Shown: positions 1 to 8,124 of the stretch, in pieces
How the letters are laid out: each line of letters starts with the position of its first letter
Numbering within the stretch: the stretch's first letter is position 1
Assembly (NCBI GenBank): GCA_039030395.1
Contig: JBCCEF010000030.1
Span: 1 to 47,916 of the forward strand
Reading direction: 5' to 3'
Length of the DNA stretch: 47,916 bases
DNA from: Acidobacteriota bacterium
GTDB lineage: Bacteria > Acidobacteriota > Thermoanaerobaculia > Multivoradales > JBCCEF01
Notes under the pieces: model-generated
What the model saw: only the letters and a program-made list of their open reading frames with translations
Told to the model about the DNA's origin: nothing
The model's database searches: none
Made by a program: the position numbers and the translations under genes

Positions 1-499
1 TCACCGTCTCCGGGCCCACCGGCACGCGGTTGCGCGGCGACATCATGTAGTTGATGCCCGGCCGCCGGGGGGAACGTAGATCGCCCTTCGCCCATGCCGC
101 CGCCACCTGGCGATTCACCTCTTCGGCAGAGGCGCCGCCCATTTGCAGCTCACCGCGCATCAACACCTGCTGGAGCAGCGTTGCGGAGCCCTCGGCGTCG
201 AAGCACTGGGGCTCGAACGCGTCTTTCTGACTGCGTTCGATGAGGCAGTGGAATTCGTTCTTGCTCTTCCGGACCAGTTCATAGCCATCGTCCGTCAACA
301 CGTAGACGCCGGCGCCGTCTCGGATCGAGTCCGGCGCGGCGGCGAGTGCCTCGGACATCTCGTCGGCGCGCTCGAGAGGCGTCGGTTTCCAGCCCTCCGG
401 GGCGGCAGCGGCCAGGCCGGTGCCCGCGACCGACCCAAGAAGGCAAAGCATCACCACCAACGTCGGGAAGCACTTGCACTCAAGACATCGATTTCTCAT
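1..499 (-). CDS. Secreted hypothetical protein, C-terminus off the window
   Basis: I do not recognise the family. The frame opens with ATG at 499-497, preceded at 7 nt by a GGAG on the minus strand, and stays open to position 1, so the gene continues to the left. The N-terminus has a basic start followed by a hydrophobic stretch and an Ala-rich cleavage region, which looks like a Sec signal peptide, so the product is probably exported. The mature part seen here (about 130 residues) contains two cysteines near residues 85-100 and no catalytic motif I can name. It is divergent from the sigma-factor gene to its right and could share a promoter region with it. Confidence 0.6.
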   Translation of the reverse strand, partial: MRNRCLECKCFPTLVVMLCLLGSVAGTGLAAAAPEGWKPTPLERADEMSEALAAAPDSIRDGAGVYVLTDDGYELVRKSKNEFHCLIERSQKDAFEPQCFDAEGSATLLQQVLMRGELQMGGASAEEVNRQVAAAWAKGDLRSPRRPGINYMMSPRNRVPVGPETV

Positions 500-624
500 C
501 GGTATTCTCCTGGGAAGTTGGATGACACCCTATGAGTGGCGAGAATCGGCAAGAGGGTTCGGGGCCGCCGACCGAACCCTTCGCGGCACAGACCTCACCC
601 AGGGATATGGAGCAAAATGAAGCG

Positions 625-1182
625 ATGACCACCAGCCAAGAGGAGAAGCGAGCACTGGAGCACTTCGTCGCCGATGGCTCCGAGCATGCCTTTCGCCGGC
701 TCTATCGGCGACATACGCCTTTTCTCTTCGCTCTCGCCTTGCGCCTGACCGGGGGCCATCGCGAGGAAGCCGAGGACGCTCTCCAGGAGGCGTGGATCCG
801 GGCCGCTGAACGCCTGGTTGAATTCCGCGGCGCCTCGGCGCTTCGCACCTGGCTGGCAGGCTTCGTCGTCAACTGCTGCCGCGAGCGACGGCGCGGTCCT
901 CACCGGGTGGTGGCCGGTCATCCGCCGCAGGACCCCGGTGCCGTGCCCGCCGCTCGCGGCGGCGACCGCCTTGACCTCGAACGCCAGATTGCTGCGCTGC
1001 CCCCGAAACAGCGCGAAGTGCTGGTGCTCTACGATCTCCAAGGCTTCACACACGAGGAGGTGGGATCGCTGCTCGCGATACCCGTCGGCACGTCCAAACG
1101 ACGGCTGTTCGACGCCCGCCGCAACCTTCGACTGCGCCTCTCTTCCGCTTCGCCGAAGCTGCGCGCCGGAGACCGACTATGA
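625..1182 (+). CDS. ECF-type RNA polymerase sigma-70 factor
   Basis: An extracytoplasmic-function sigma factor that would direct RNA polymerase to a small regulon. Region 2 is visible as HAFRRLYRRH followed by the EDALQEAWIRAAE segment, and region 4 as the LPPKQREVLVLYDLQGFTHEEVG helix-turn-helix, joined by a short Pro/Arg-rich linker. The product is 185 residues, the normal size. The frame is open upstream, with ATGs at 532 and 607. I prefer 625 because region 2 then starts at the usual distance, GGAG lies 12 nt upstream, and a start at 532 would leave only about 30 bp for two divergent promoters. The stop overlaps the next start by ATGA, so the downstream membrane protein is translationally coupled and is the likely regulator. 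Confidence 0.88.
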   Translation: MTTSQEEKRALEHFVADGSEHAFRRLYRRHTPFLFALALRLTGGHREEAEDALQEAWIRAAERLVEFRGASALRTWLAGFVVNCCRERRRGPHRVVAGHPPQDPGAVPAARGGDRLDLERQIAALPPKQREVLVLYDLQGFTHEEVGSLLAIPVGTSKRRLFDARRNLRLRLSSASPKLRAGDRL

Positions 1183-1781
1183 ACCGTCCTGTCGAGAACT
1201 CTTCTCCCCTTCGCGAACTGGAACGCCTCGCCGCCACCGAGACGCCGCCGCAGGAACTCGAAGAACGAGTCGTGGCAGAGCTGCGCGCGCGGCGGCTGAT
1301 CGAACCGCCGGCGCGGCGAGGGATAGCGTCCGGATGGCTGGTGGCGGCCTGCCTGTTGGCGGCGATGGGAGGATGGCTGGCCCGCGGCGGGCTGAACTGG
1401 ACGACCGGCGCCCCGCCGGAAGCGAGCGCGGCGATCGAAAGGGCGGTCGGCGGCGAGTACCTGTTGCTGCTCGTCGAGCCGCGACCGCTTCGCACCTCCA
1501 AGGCGATTCCGGTACTGGTGGATGAGTACCGCGCCTGGGCGGCCGGTGTTGCCGATCGAGGACAGCTCGTGTCGGCGGGTCACCTACGGCCCGGCGGCCC
1601 CTACCTGGCCGACAGCGCGGCGGAGCCGGCCGGAATCGATGCCGTGACGGGTTTCTTCATCGTCCGCGCCGGCAGCCTGGAGGAAGCCGAGCGGCTGGCC
1701 GGCACCTGCCCACACCGCACCTACGGCGGCGAGATCAGCATCCGACCGCTGGCCGGCACCAGCGACCCGCCGCAAGTCTGA
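1179..1781 (+). CDS. Membrane-anchored YCII-domain protein, likely sigma-factor partner
   Basis: A 200-residue protein coupled to the ECF sigma gene by a 4-bp overlap. Residues 1-48 are a charged cytoplasmic segment, as in anti-sigma factors, but the HxxxCxxC zinc motif is absent. Residues ~49-68 form one transmembrane helix. Residues ~85-190 resemble the YCII-related (DGPF) fold: a VDEYRAW helix, a GQLVSAGHLRPGG strand, then VTGFFIVRAGSLEEAERLAG and a CPHRTYGG...IRPL ending. Known ECF families are often encoded beside separate YCII proteins; here the domain seems fused to a membrane-anchored, anti-sigma-like stalk. I infer that it restrains or senses for the sigma factor. The YCII assignment is by pattern only. 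Confidence 0.7.
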   Translation: MNRPVENSSPLRELERLAATETPPQELEERVVAELRARRLIEPPARRGIASGWLVAACLLAAMGGWLARGGLNWTTGAPPEASAAIERAVGGEYLLLLVEPRPLRTSKAIPVLVDEYRAWAAGVADRGQLVSAGHLRPGGPYLADSAAEPAGIDAVTGFFIVRAGSLEEAERLAGTCPHRTYGGEISIRPLAGTSDPPQV

Positions 1782-1791
1782 GAGGACCCCA

Positions 1792-3183
1792 CTATTCGAA
1801 GATGACCTCCCGCTCGGTCACCTTGCCCGTTTCGACGGTGACTTCGACGGACCGCTCTTTCTTCGACTCGAGGTTGCGGAGGTCCACCCGGTAGGAGCCG
1901 GCTAGCAGAGTGAAGTCCTTCACGCTGTCGTAGGTCCGGGCCGTCGAGATCGCCTGGCCGCCGTGTTGGTTGAAAACACGCACCGTGGCGTCCACCGGCT
2001 GGCCGCCGAGAGTGGCGCTCAACCGCAGCACGCCGGTGGCGAACTCGTGATCGCGACGCACGCTGCCGCCGGCCGCCACCTCGACCCCTTCAAAGACCAC
2101 CTCCGGCCGGCCGGCGATTTCCACCGACTTCAGTTCCACGTCGTAGAGGCCGGGCGGAACGCGGAAGGAGCGCGGATTGCTGTCCGGCCGCCCGTAGGTC
2201 CGGCCGACGGTCTGCTGATTCCCCGAGGCGCTGTGGCGCACCCGCACCGTCGCATCGCTCAACTCGCCGTTGCGGGTTACCCCCACGGTCAGTTCGCCGG
2301 ACGAAAAGTCGACCGACCGCTCCACCGTTTCACCGCTGACGATCACTACCGGCTCAAGGGTTCGCGAGGAGCTACCGTCGAGGGCCAGCGCCCGCACGGT
2401 CACCTCTAAGGTGCCGGCCGGCAAGGGAATCCGGCTGGGATTGGTCTCGGTCTGGGTGTAGGTGCGTGCCGTGGCCACCACCTCGCCGTCGGCGTCGCGC
2501 ACCCGCACGCTGACGTCCGTCAGCTCACCGTCGGCGGTCGCTCCGAGGCTCAGATAACCGCCGTCGAAATCCGCCGGCAACTCGACCACCCGGCCGAGGG
2601 CAGCGGACAGCTCAGCGCCGTTCTGCGCGTCGAAATACAGGCCGCCGCCGGCCTGGGCGGCGCATTCGAGCTGAGACACGTCGTCTTCTTCAATGCCGAA
2701 GCCCACCACATGCACCACCAGGCTGGCCCCTTGCCGGGCCGCCACCGCCTTGCAGGGATCGCCGCCACAGGTCTCGAGCCCATCGCTGATCAGCAGCACC
2801 GTGGCCCCCTCGGGTGCCATCTCGAAGGCCTTTTCGAGGGCGTCGGTGATCGGCGTCTTGCCCTTCGGGGCAATGCCCTGGACCCGCTCCCGCAGAGCCG
2901 CCTTGTCGAGCGGACCCAGGGGGACCAGGGCTTCGATGTCGGCGCAGTCGCCCTCACGCCGATGGCCGTAGGCGATCAGACCTACTCGGTCGCTGCCGGG
3001 CAGATCCGCAATCAGCTCGTCGAGGGCCTCCCGGGCAAGGACGATCTTATTCGTGCCGTCGATCTGCCCCCACATCGAACCGGAGGCATCGAGCACCAGC
3101 ACCAAGTCACCGGCGCCGGCGGGAAGGGCCAGCCAGCCGGCCAGCATGACGAGGCAAAGCCTGTTCCAGATTCCACTTTTCAT
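1792..3183 (-). CDS. Secreted VWA-domain protein with three C-terminal repeats
   Basis: A 463-residue exported protein. A signal peptide (residues 1-24, ending AGAG) is followed directly by a von Willebrand A domain (about 25-205) with a MIDAS metal-binding motif DASGSMWG and a conserved TPITDAL threonine loop, so it should bind a divalent cation and a partner protein. Residues ~206-463 hold three related beta-rich repeats of about 85 residues, each with a VRVR or VRVF strand, an ARTY/GRTY element and an AGxxxV strand, resembling carboxypeptidase-regulatory or Ig-like modules. The start has GGAGG 6 nt upstream. It is convergent with the sigma-factor operon. Function is unknown beyond adhesion or scaffolding typical of the domain. 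Confidence 0.85.
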   Translation of the reverse strand: MKSGIWNRLCLVMLAGWLALPAGAGDLVLVLDASGSMWGQIDGTNKIVLAREALDELIADLPGSDRVGLIAYGHRREGDCADIEALVPLGPLDKAALRERVQGIAPKGKTPITDALEKAFEMAPEGATVLLISDGLETCGGDPCKAVAARQGASLVVHVVGFGIEEDDVSQLECAAQAGGGLYFDAQNGAELSAALGRVVELPADFDGGYLSLGATADGELTDVSVRVRDADGEVVATARTYTQTETNPSRIPLPAGTLEVTVRALALDGSSSRTLEPVVIVSGETVERSVDFSSGELTVGVTRNGELSDATVRVRHSASGNQQTVGRTYGRPDSNPRSFRVPPGLYDVELKSVEIAGRPEVVFEGVEVAAGGSVRRDHEFATGVLRLSATLGGQPVDATVRVFNQHGGQAISTARTYDSVKDFTLLAGSYRVDLRNLESKKERSVEVTVETGKVTEREVIFE

Positions 3184-3599
3184 CGCAACTCCTCCCGAGG
3201 GTCGAAAGACATTCCAGTGGCGCGAGGGGTCTCTACTTCCTCGACCACGCCGCGGCGCCTCGCGCGAACTTCAATCTAGGTATCCTAGTGGACGGGCGGG
3301 GAGAAGATTTATTTTAAGTTTTCCTGTAGCATTGTCCTTGGCGTCCGAATTCCGATCGGAAATCCACTCCTCCAGGGGTCCTGTCGGATGTCGCCGGACA
3401 GCCTGCGCTGAATCACCGAAAAAGCTTGCCAGTAGGTACTTTTTTCATTCGTCGCGGGGGTTCTGCGGGCCGTCCGATTAAGACGCTGTCCTGATAGACT
3501 GAAGTCGTTTGGTGAGCGGGAAGTTTCTTCTTCCGGCTCTGCCAATTTTCAATGTAATGATTGAACTTGCCGTCACGGCCGTTCGGAGGCCTCGGTACC
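3184..3599. other. Divergent intergenic region, AT-richer than flanks
   Basis: No convincing gene. The region separates the divergent VWA and MerR-like genes and has clear AT-rich stretches (about 3305-3330 and 3540-3565) that may hold promoters for both sides. A short palindrome CTAGG-TAT-CCTAG lies at 3276-3288, near where the leftward promoter would be. Short open frames here lack ribosome binding sites and recognisable products. Confidence 0.4.
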
Positions 3600-4886
3600 T
3601 TGCACTTCAGAGATCGTAAATCGCGGGGTAAGAAGCGGACTTCGCTCCTTACCATCGCCGAACTCGTCGCTGAAAGCGGCGTCCCTTTCCCGCGCGTGTT
3701 GCGCTTACTCGACCGCTTTCCGGAGCGAATTCCGACCAGCGGCAAGGATGCGATGCACCGCTTTCCGCCGCGGGCCGTCAAGATCGTGCAGCGCCTTGAC
3801 GAGAACGAACCGAGCGCGGCCCCGGACACCGGGCGCCGGCTGATGAGCATCACCGCGCAACGCCGAGCGGCCGATGACTCCGCCGGCGAATCAGGAGCCC
3901 AGGGTCGCGAATCGAAGGGATGCCGGCCCAAAGGCTCGGCGAGGCGATCCGGCCGACCTGCCCAGGGTCGGGCTCCCAAGAGCCGACCCCCTGGGCATCG
4001 GTCCGCCGAGGCACCACCGCGCGATGGGACGCCCAACGGGCCACCTCGCAGCCCTCAACCTCCGCCGGCACGGACCCCGGTTCGACAACAGGCACTCACG
4101 ACGACGGACGACCCTATGAGAAAGAAAACCAAAGCAGGCAAAAGTTCATCGGACGCGAAGACCTCTCGTCAGGGGAGCGGGCGCACGGCCAAGAGCACCC
4201 CCGCCCAGGGCGGAAAGAAAACCGCTGCTCAAGAGCAGATGGAACGCTACCGCCAGGCGATGGAGGCGCCAAAAAGGAAGGTCGAGAACAACGAGACGCT
4301 CTACTCCCTGCTCAGCCTGTCGGCACGGCTGGGCATCGACTACCCCACCCTGCGGCAGTACGCGGAAGAGCACGCCGACCGCATCCCCACCCAGGGCCGC
4401 AAGCGGCAGCGCTTCCCGGAAGCGGCCATCGCGGTACTGGAGGAGATCCATCGCGAGCGGAGCGGACGGTCTGGCGCCAAGGCTACGGCAGCGAAGAAGC
4501 AGGCGGCCTCGGGTCCTGCGCGGCCCACTACCCGACGCATCCGCCGCCGGAAGGACAGCGAGGTTGGAGGTGCTTCGGATCGCGAGGCGCTGCTGGCGGC
4601 GAAGCTGTCGGAACGCCGAGCGGCCGGCCGGCGAGCAGCGGTTCAGGCGGCCCGGGCGGCGGCCAATGAAGCCGCCCGCAAAGAGGGCAAGGGCCGCAAC
4701 ACCGGCGCCCGGCGCCCGGCCCAGAGCCGGGAAGGGGAAACCGACGAAAGTGCTCCGGGCGGGCCACGCCCCACCCTAGCGCCCCGCCTCAACGCACTGG
4801 AGGCGTCCCAGAAACGTTTGGAGGAGGAGATCCGCAGCCATCTGGAGCTCCTGCGCTCTCCCCTTTCGGGGGTGGCCGAAGAGTAG
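3600..4886 (+). CDS. Protein with two MerR-like DNA-binding modules joined by a disordered linker
   Basis: A 428-residue, very basic protein. Two related helix-turn-helix segments are visible: residues ~15-65 (TIAELVAESGVPFPRVLRLL, then ERIPTSGKDAMHRFPP) and ~230-290 (SLLSLSARLGIDYPTLRQYA, then DRIPTQGRKRQRFPE). Both share the pattern L..L....GI-Y-LR....RIPT-G.-..RFP, typical of MerR-type or excisionase-type DNA binding. Between them lie about 160 residues rich in Arg, Pro, Gly and Ser, and the C-terminus has an Arg/Ala-rich stretch and a short coiled coil (LNALEASQKRLEEEI). I chose the TTG at 3600 because GGAGG sits 10 nt before it; a TTG at 3561 has no such site. It could be a nucleoid or regulatory protein. 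The family was not recognised by name. Confidence 0.6.
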   Translation: MHFRDRKSRGKKRTSLLTIAELVAESGVPFPRVLRLLDRFPERIPTSGKDAMHRFPPRAVKIVQRLDENEPSAAPDTGRRLMSITAQRRAADDSAGESGAQGRESKGCRPKGSARRSGRPAQGRAPKSRPPGHRSAEAPPRDGTPNGPPRSPQPPPARTPVRQQALTTTDDPMRKKTKAGKSSSDAKTSRQGSGRTAKSTPAQGGKKTAAQEQMERYRQAMEAPKRKVENNETLYSLLSLSARLGIDYPTLRQYAEEHADRIPTQGRKRQRFPEAAIAVLEEIHRERSGRSGAKATAAKKQAASGPARPTTRRIRRRKDSEVGGASDREALLAAKLSERRAAGRRAAVQAARAAANEAARKEGKGRNTGARRPAQSREGETDESAPGGPRPTLAPRLNALEASQKRLEEEIRSHLELLRSPLSGVAEE

Positions 4887-4907
4887 CCGCCGCCACCGGC
4901 GGATGGG

Positions 4908-5471
4908 TCAAGCCCGGCTATCCCACAGGGGCTCGGCGACTCCCTTGACCCGGTTCTCGTAGCGGGACATGGTAAACAGCAGATCCGACAGGCGATTCAG
5001 GTAGCGGACATTTTCCGCCGCCACCGTCTCCAGGCGCGCGAGGGTGACCACCCGCCGCTCCGCCCGTCGGCAAACGGTACGCGCCAGGTGGAGTTGCGCC
5101 GCCGCCGCCGTTCCCCCGGGAAGCACGAAGTTCGACAGCGGTTCGAGGGCCTCCGCCAGGCGGTCCTGGCACTCCTCGAGGGCGTCGACGTGGCGGCCCT
5201 CGATGCGGGGTCCCGGAAAGCGCTCCTTGTCTTCTTCCGGGATGCAGAGATCCGCCCCCAGGTGGAACAAGTCGTTTTGCACCCCGGCCAGAAAGGTGCG
5301 GATCTCATCGTCCACGTCACTCGCCACCACCACTCCGATGACCGCGTTCAGTTCGTCGACGGTGCCGTAGGCGCTGGTGCGCGGCGAGTCCTTCGACACC
5401 CGCTGGCCACTTCCCAGGCTGGTTTCTCCGGCATCGCCTTTCTTGGTGGTGACCTTGGTGATTCTGGGCAT
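4908..5471 (-). CDS. Cob(I)alamin adenosyltransferase, PduO type
   Basis: A 187-residue enzyme that transfers the adenosyl group of ATP to cob(I)alamin to make coenzyme B12. The N-terminal ATP loop appears as TTKKGDAGETSLGSG, followed by the helix SPRTSAYGTVDELNAVIG and the signature CRRAERRVV and LNRLSDLLFTMSR segments near residues 130-175. Length matches the family. An upstream ATG would add 31 residues and overlap the next gene; the start at 5471 gives a 25-bp gap and places the motif at the right distance. No other cobalamin genes are nearby, so the gene is probably for salvage. Confidence 0.93.
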   Translation of the reverse strand: MPRITKVTTKKGDAGETSLGSGQRVSKDSPRTSAYGTVDELNAVIGVVVASDVDDEIRTFLAGVQNDLFHLGADLCIPEEDKERFPGPRIEGRHVDALEECQDRLAEALEPLSNFVLPGGTAAAAQLHLARTVCRRAERRVVTLARLETVAAENVRYLNRLSDLLFTMSRYENRVKGVAEPLWDSRA

Positions 5472-5496
5472 CTTTCTCGGCTTTCTCGTAGTGACG

Positions 5497-6384
5497 TCAC
5501 GAGGCCAGAACCGACGGCAATAGCCGGGCCACCGGTTCGGACCAGGGGATATCGTGATGGGCATTGGCGGCGAACTGCCGAACGATGAGAATGGAGCGCG
5601 GCTGCTCGATCAACTCTTCGATCCGCCGATCGGCGCGCAGGTAGGTGGTGTGAAAGTAGGCGTCGTCCGTCCAAACGAAGGCCCGCCCCGGCCGCAGTAG
5701 CGGAATGTCATCGGCAAAGGGCAGCAGGCCCTCGCGCATCTGGGGCTGCACTGCATCGATCTCGGAGTCGCTCATTTGCCGGAAGTCCAGGTTCTGCTGC
5801 TGAAAGAGGTGGCGGTACTCCCCGGCGACCCGACCCGCCTCGTCCAGCAGGGCGGCGCGGCGCACGAAGTGAACGTTCAACACCTCGGCGCTGCGCTCCA
5901 GCCCGAGATCCCACACCGTGCGGTAGCTCGACGGCACGTCCCGGTCGCGATCGATCTCGTCGACGGACGAGTGCGAGTCGCGATGGAAGAAGCGCGGGAA
6001 GGTGCGGTCCTTGCGCACCGAAGGGACCACCGACAGCAGGATCTCTTCGTTCCCCTGACGGGTGGCCTCGGCGAGGGTGGTGGCGGCGGCCAGGAAGGTC
6101 CCGAGCAGCGGCCGGTTCTCGACCACCACCGGCACCGCCCCCTCGCCCTCCGCCGTGCCCCAATTGAACAACGCGCCGCCGGACCCCACCAGGAGCTGGC
6201 TATAGGAATCTACGTGCCGGTCGAGGTGCGCCGCCTGCAGTTCGGTGATCTCGTCGAGCAAGGCGCCGGCGCCGGCCGCATCGAACAATTCGACCTGCAA
6301 CAGCTCACCGGACCGCAGGCGGGTCGCGGCGCGGGCCGCGGTCGACGGTTGGAGGGGCTGGTGGATCAGGTCGAGGGTGTGCAC
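5497..6384 (-). CDS. Uncharacterised protein, possibly 2-oxoglutarate oxygenase-like
   Basis: A 295-residue soluble protein with no signal peptide. I do not recognise the family. An HRD triad (FFHRDSHSS, about residue 135) and, about 130 residues later, a PGRAFVWTDDAYFHTTYLR segment are spaced like the HxD...H...R iron and 2-oxoglutarate ligands of the Fe(II)/2OG oxygenase fold. That is a weak pattern match and no more. The gene lies just upstream of the cobalamin adenosyltransferase gene in the same direction (25 bp), so the two may be co-transcribed. Confidence 0.7.
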   Translation of the reverse strand: MHTLDLIHQPLQPSTAARAATRLRSGELLQVELFDAAGAGALLDEITELQAAHLDRHVDSYSQLLVGSGGALFNWGTAEGEGAVPVVVENRPLLGTFLAAATTLAEATRQGNEEILLSVVPSVRKDRTFPRFFHRDSHSSVDEIDRDRDVPSSYRTVWDLGLERSAEVLNVHFVRRAALLDEAGRVAGEYRHLFQQQNLDFRQMSDSEIDAVQPQMREGLLPFADDIPLLRPGRAFVWTDDAYFHTTYLRADRRIEELIEQPRSILIVRQFAANAHHDIPWSEPVARLLPSVLAS

Positions 6385-6588
6385 GGTCGGCGCCGAAGCG
6401 GTGGAGGTGGCGATGAATCGCTATTCGAAGGTGCGACTCTACCCCATGGCCGAGAACCGGGAGACCGGACCCGGCGGAGCATCCTTTGCTAGACTCCCGA
6501 CCGGCCGTTCCGAAGTACCTCCCCTTGGTTGACGAAAATCTTCACGAGCCCAACCGCGATGTTGCCGACCGCCCCTTTCTCCGTCCGA

Positions 6589-7938
6589 ATGACCCACAAC
6601 CAGGCAGCGAAACGGTTCCGGGCGGCGGTCCAACACGCCTTCCTCACGGCGCTTTTCCTGGCATCGCCGCCCGCCGCGGCGACGGCCGCGGAAACGCCCG
6701 ACATTCTCCTGGTGACCGTCGATACGCTGCGGGCGGATCGCCTCTCCGGCTACGGCTATTCGCGACCGACGAGCCCCAACCTCGACCGTCTGATGGCCAC
6801 CGGAGCGCGGTTCACGGAGGCCCGCACCGTCGAGCCGCTGACCAATCCCGCGCTTACCTCGCTGGTCACCTCGTTGTATCCCCACGAGCATGGCGCCACG
6901 CGCAACGGCTTGCGCATGCGGCCGGAACTTCAGTCCTTGCCAAAGGTGCTCGACGAGCGCGGCTACCGCACCGCGGCCTTCGTCTCGAACTGGACCTTGA
7001 AGGACTCCATTTCCGGCCTGTCGGAACATTTCGAACGCTACGAAGAGGTGCTCACCAAGAAGCGTTGGTTCGGCTTCTTCAAGGGCGAGGCGACGGCCGA
7101 AGACGTCAACGAGGCGGCCCTCACTTGGCTCTCCGAAACGGCCGGCCGCCGGCGCCCGGTGTTCGCCTGGGTCCACTACACGGAGCCGCACGCTCCGTAC
7201 CTCCATCAGCGCGACCAAGGGAAGCGCCTCGGCATCGACGGATCGACCAAGGAAAACCGCTACGACTCCGAAATCGGATTCGTCGACGAGAAGATCGGCG
7301 ACCTGCTCGAGGCCCTGCCGCGCTCCCGCCGCGGCACCCTGGTGGTCTTCACTTCGGACCACGGCGAGAGCCTCGGCGAGCACGACTACTGGGGCCACGG
7401 CCGGAACCTCTACGAACCGGGCCTGCACGTACCGCTGTCCATTTCGTGGCCGGGAGTGATCGACCCGGCAAAGATCACCGCTCCAGCACTGCTGACGGAC
7501 ATCGCCCCGACGGTCCTGGGCCTCCTCGGCCTGGACATCCCACAGAGTTTCCGGGGCTACGACTGGAGCGCTGTGTTGCGCCACGGGCAAGCACCGCCGG
7601 AGCAACGCACCTCGCTCTTCCAGGCCCACAAGGGGGCGGTCCTCTCCAACCAGGAGGCGGGCAACGCCCGGCGAGCGGGCCTCCTCGAAGTGGGCATCCT
7701 GCGGGACGGCAACAAGGAAGTGCTGCGCCTGACCAATGATCGCCATCGGCTGTTCGACTTGGCTGAGGATCCGGGGGAACGGTCCAACCTGAGCGAGGAA
7801 GGCATCGATGAGTCCGAGGCGCTCCGCCAGTGGCGGGACCTAGTGATCTCGGGCCTCGAGCGCACCGAGGGGCTGCCGCCGGCGGATGTCGATCCGGAAA
7901 GCGTCGAGAAGCTGAAGGCCTTGGGCTACATCAACTAG
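6589..7938 (+). CDS. Sulfatase-family (alkaline-phosphatase fold) exported hydrolase
   Basis: A 449-residue protein of the sulfatase / phosphoglycerol transferase superfamily. After a signal peptide (KRFR then a hydrophobic stretch, ending near ATAAE), metal-binding motifs follow: PDILLVTVDTLRADRLSGYG and, near residue 260, VFTSDHGESLGEHDYWGHG. The nucleophile site reads PLTNPALTSLVTSLYPHEHG, so the CxPSR cysteine that becomes formylglycine in true sulfatases is replaced by Thr (about residue 84). The substrate may therefore be a phosphate ester or phosphodiester rather than a sulfate. An upstream in-frame TTG at 6529 and ATG at 6559 exist; 6589 gives the best signal peptide, but no start has a clear ribosome binding site. 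Confidence 0.85.
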   Translation: MTHNQAAKRFRAAVQHAFLTALFLASPPAAATAAETPDILLVTVDTLRADRLSGYGYSRPTSPNLDRLMATGARFTEARTVEPLTNPALTSLVTSLYPHEHGATRNGLRMRPELQSLPKVLDERGYRTAAFVSNWTLKDSISGLSEHFERYEEVLTKKRWFGFFKGEATAEDVNEAALTWLSETAGRRRPVFAWVHYTEPHAPYLHQRDQGKRLGIDGSTKENRYDSEIGFVDEKIGDLLEALPRSRRGTLVVFTSDHGESLGEHDYWGHGRNLYEPGLHVPLSISWPGVIDPAKITAPALLTDIAPTVLGLLGLDIPQSFRGYDWSAVLRHGQAPPEQRTSLFQAHKGAVLSNQEAGNARRAGLLEVGILRDGNKEVLRLTNDRHRLFDLAEDPGERSNLSEEGIDESEALRQWRDLVISGLERTEGLPPADVDPESVEKLKALGYIN

Positions 7939-7942
7939 CAGG

Positions 7943-8090
7943 GTGCTGAATCGGCTTCGCCGATGATTTCAGCACACTTGCCAACTAATTCGTCTCTAGG
8001 GGGCTGGGCACCCCCTCGCCCGAAGAGATGAACTCTTCGGGCTCACCCCATCCTCGGCGGGGGCGCCCAGCCCCTTCGGGCTCGGGATCG
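7943..8090. repeat. Dispersed structured intergenic repeat, copy A
   Basis: A multi-hairpin element between two convergent genes. First hairpin: GTGCTGAA (7943-7950) pairs with TTCAGCAC (7968-7975), with an inner TCGGC/GCCGA stem and a TTC loop. Second structure: 16-nt outer arms at 8000-8015 and 8059-8074 (one mismatch) enclose a perfect 10-bp hairpin (8018-8027 with 8033-8042). Blocks of the same sequence, in the same order, recur at 40245-40403. In the first hairpin the two copies differ by paired changes that keep the stem. It may also end transcription of the sulfatase gene. Confidence 0.7.
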
Positions 8091-8124
8091 CTTGATTGAC
8101 ACTCTCTTCGCACTCCACCAAGGT

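Noticed and set aside
3309-3545. Short open frames in the VWA/MerR gap
   Set aside because: No ribosome binding site, no family pattern, and position between divergent genes suits a regulatory gap.
6439-7746. Long open frame on the minus strand (435 codons) opposite the sulfatase gene
   Set aside because: High-GC DNA gives long antisense frames by chance; the sulfatase on the other strand has clear motifs and this one has none.
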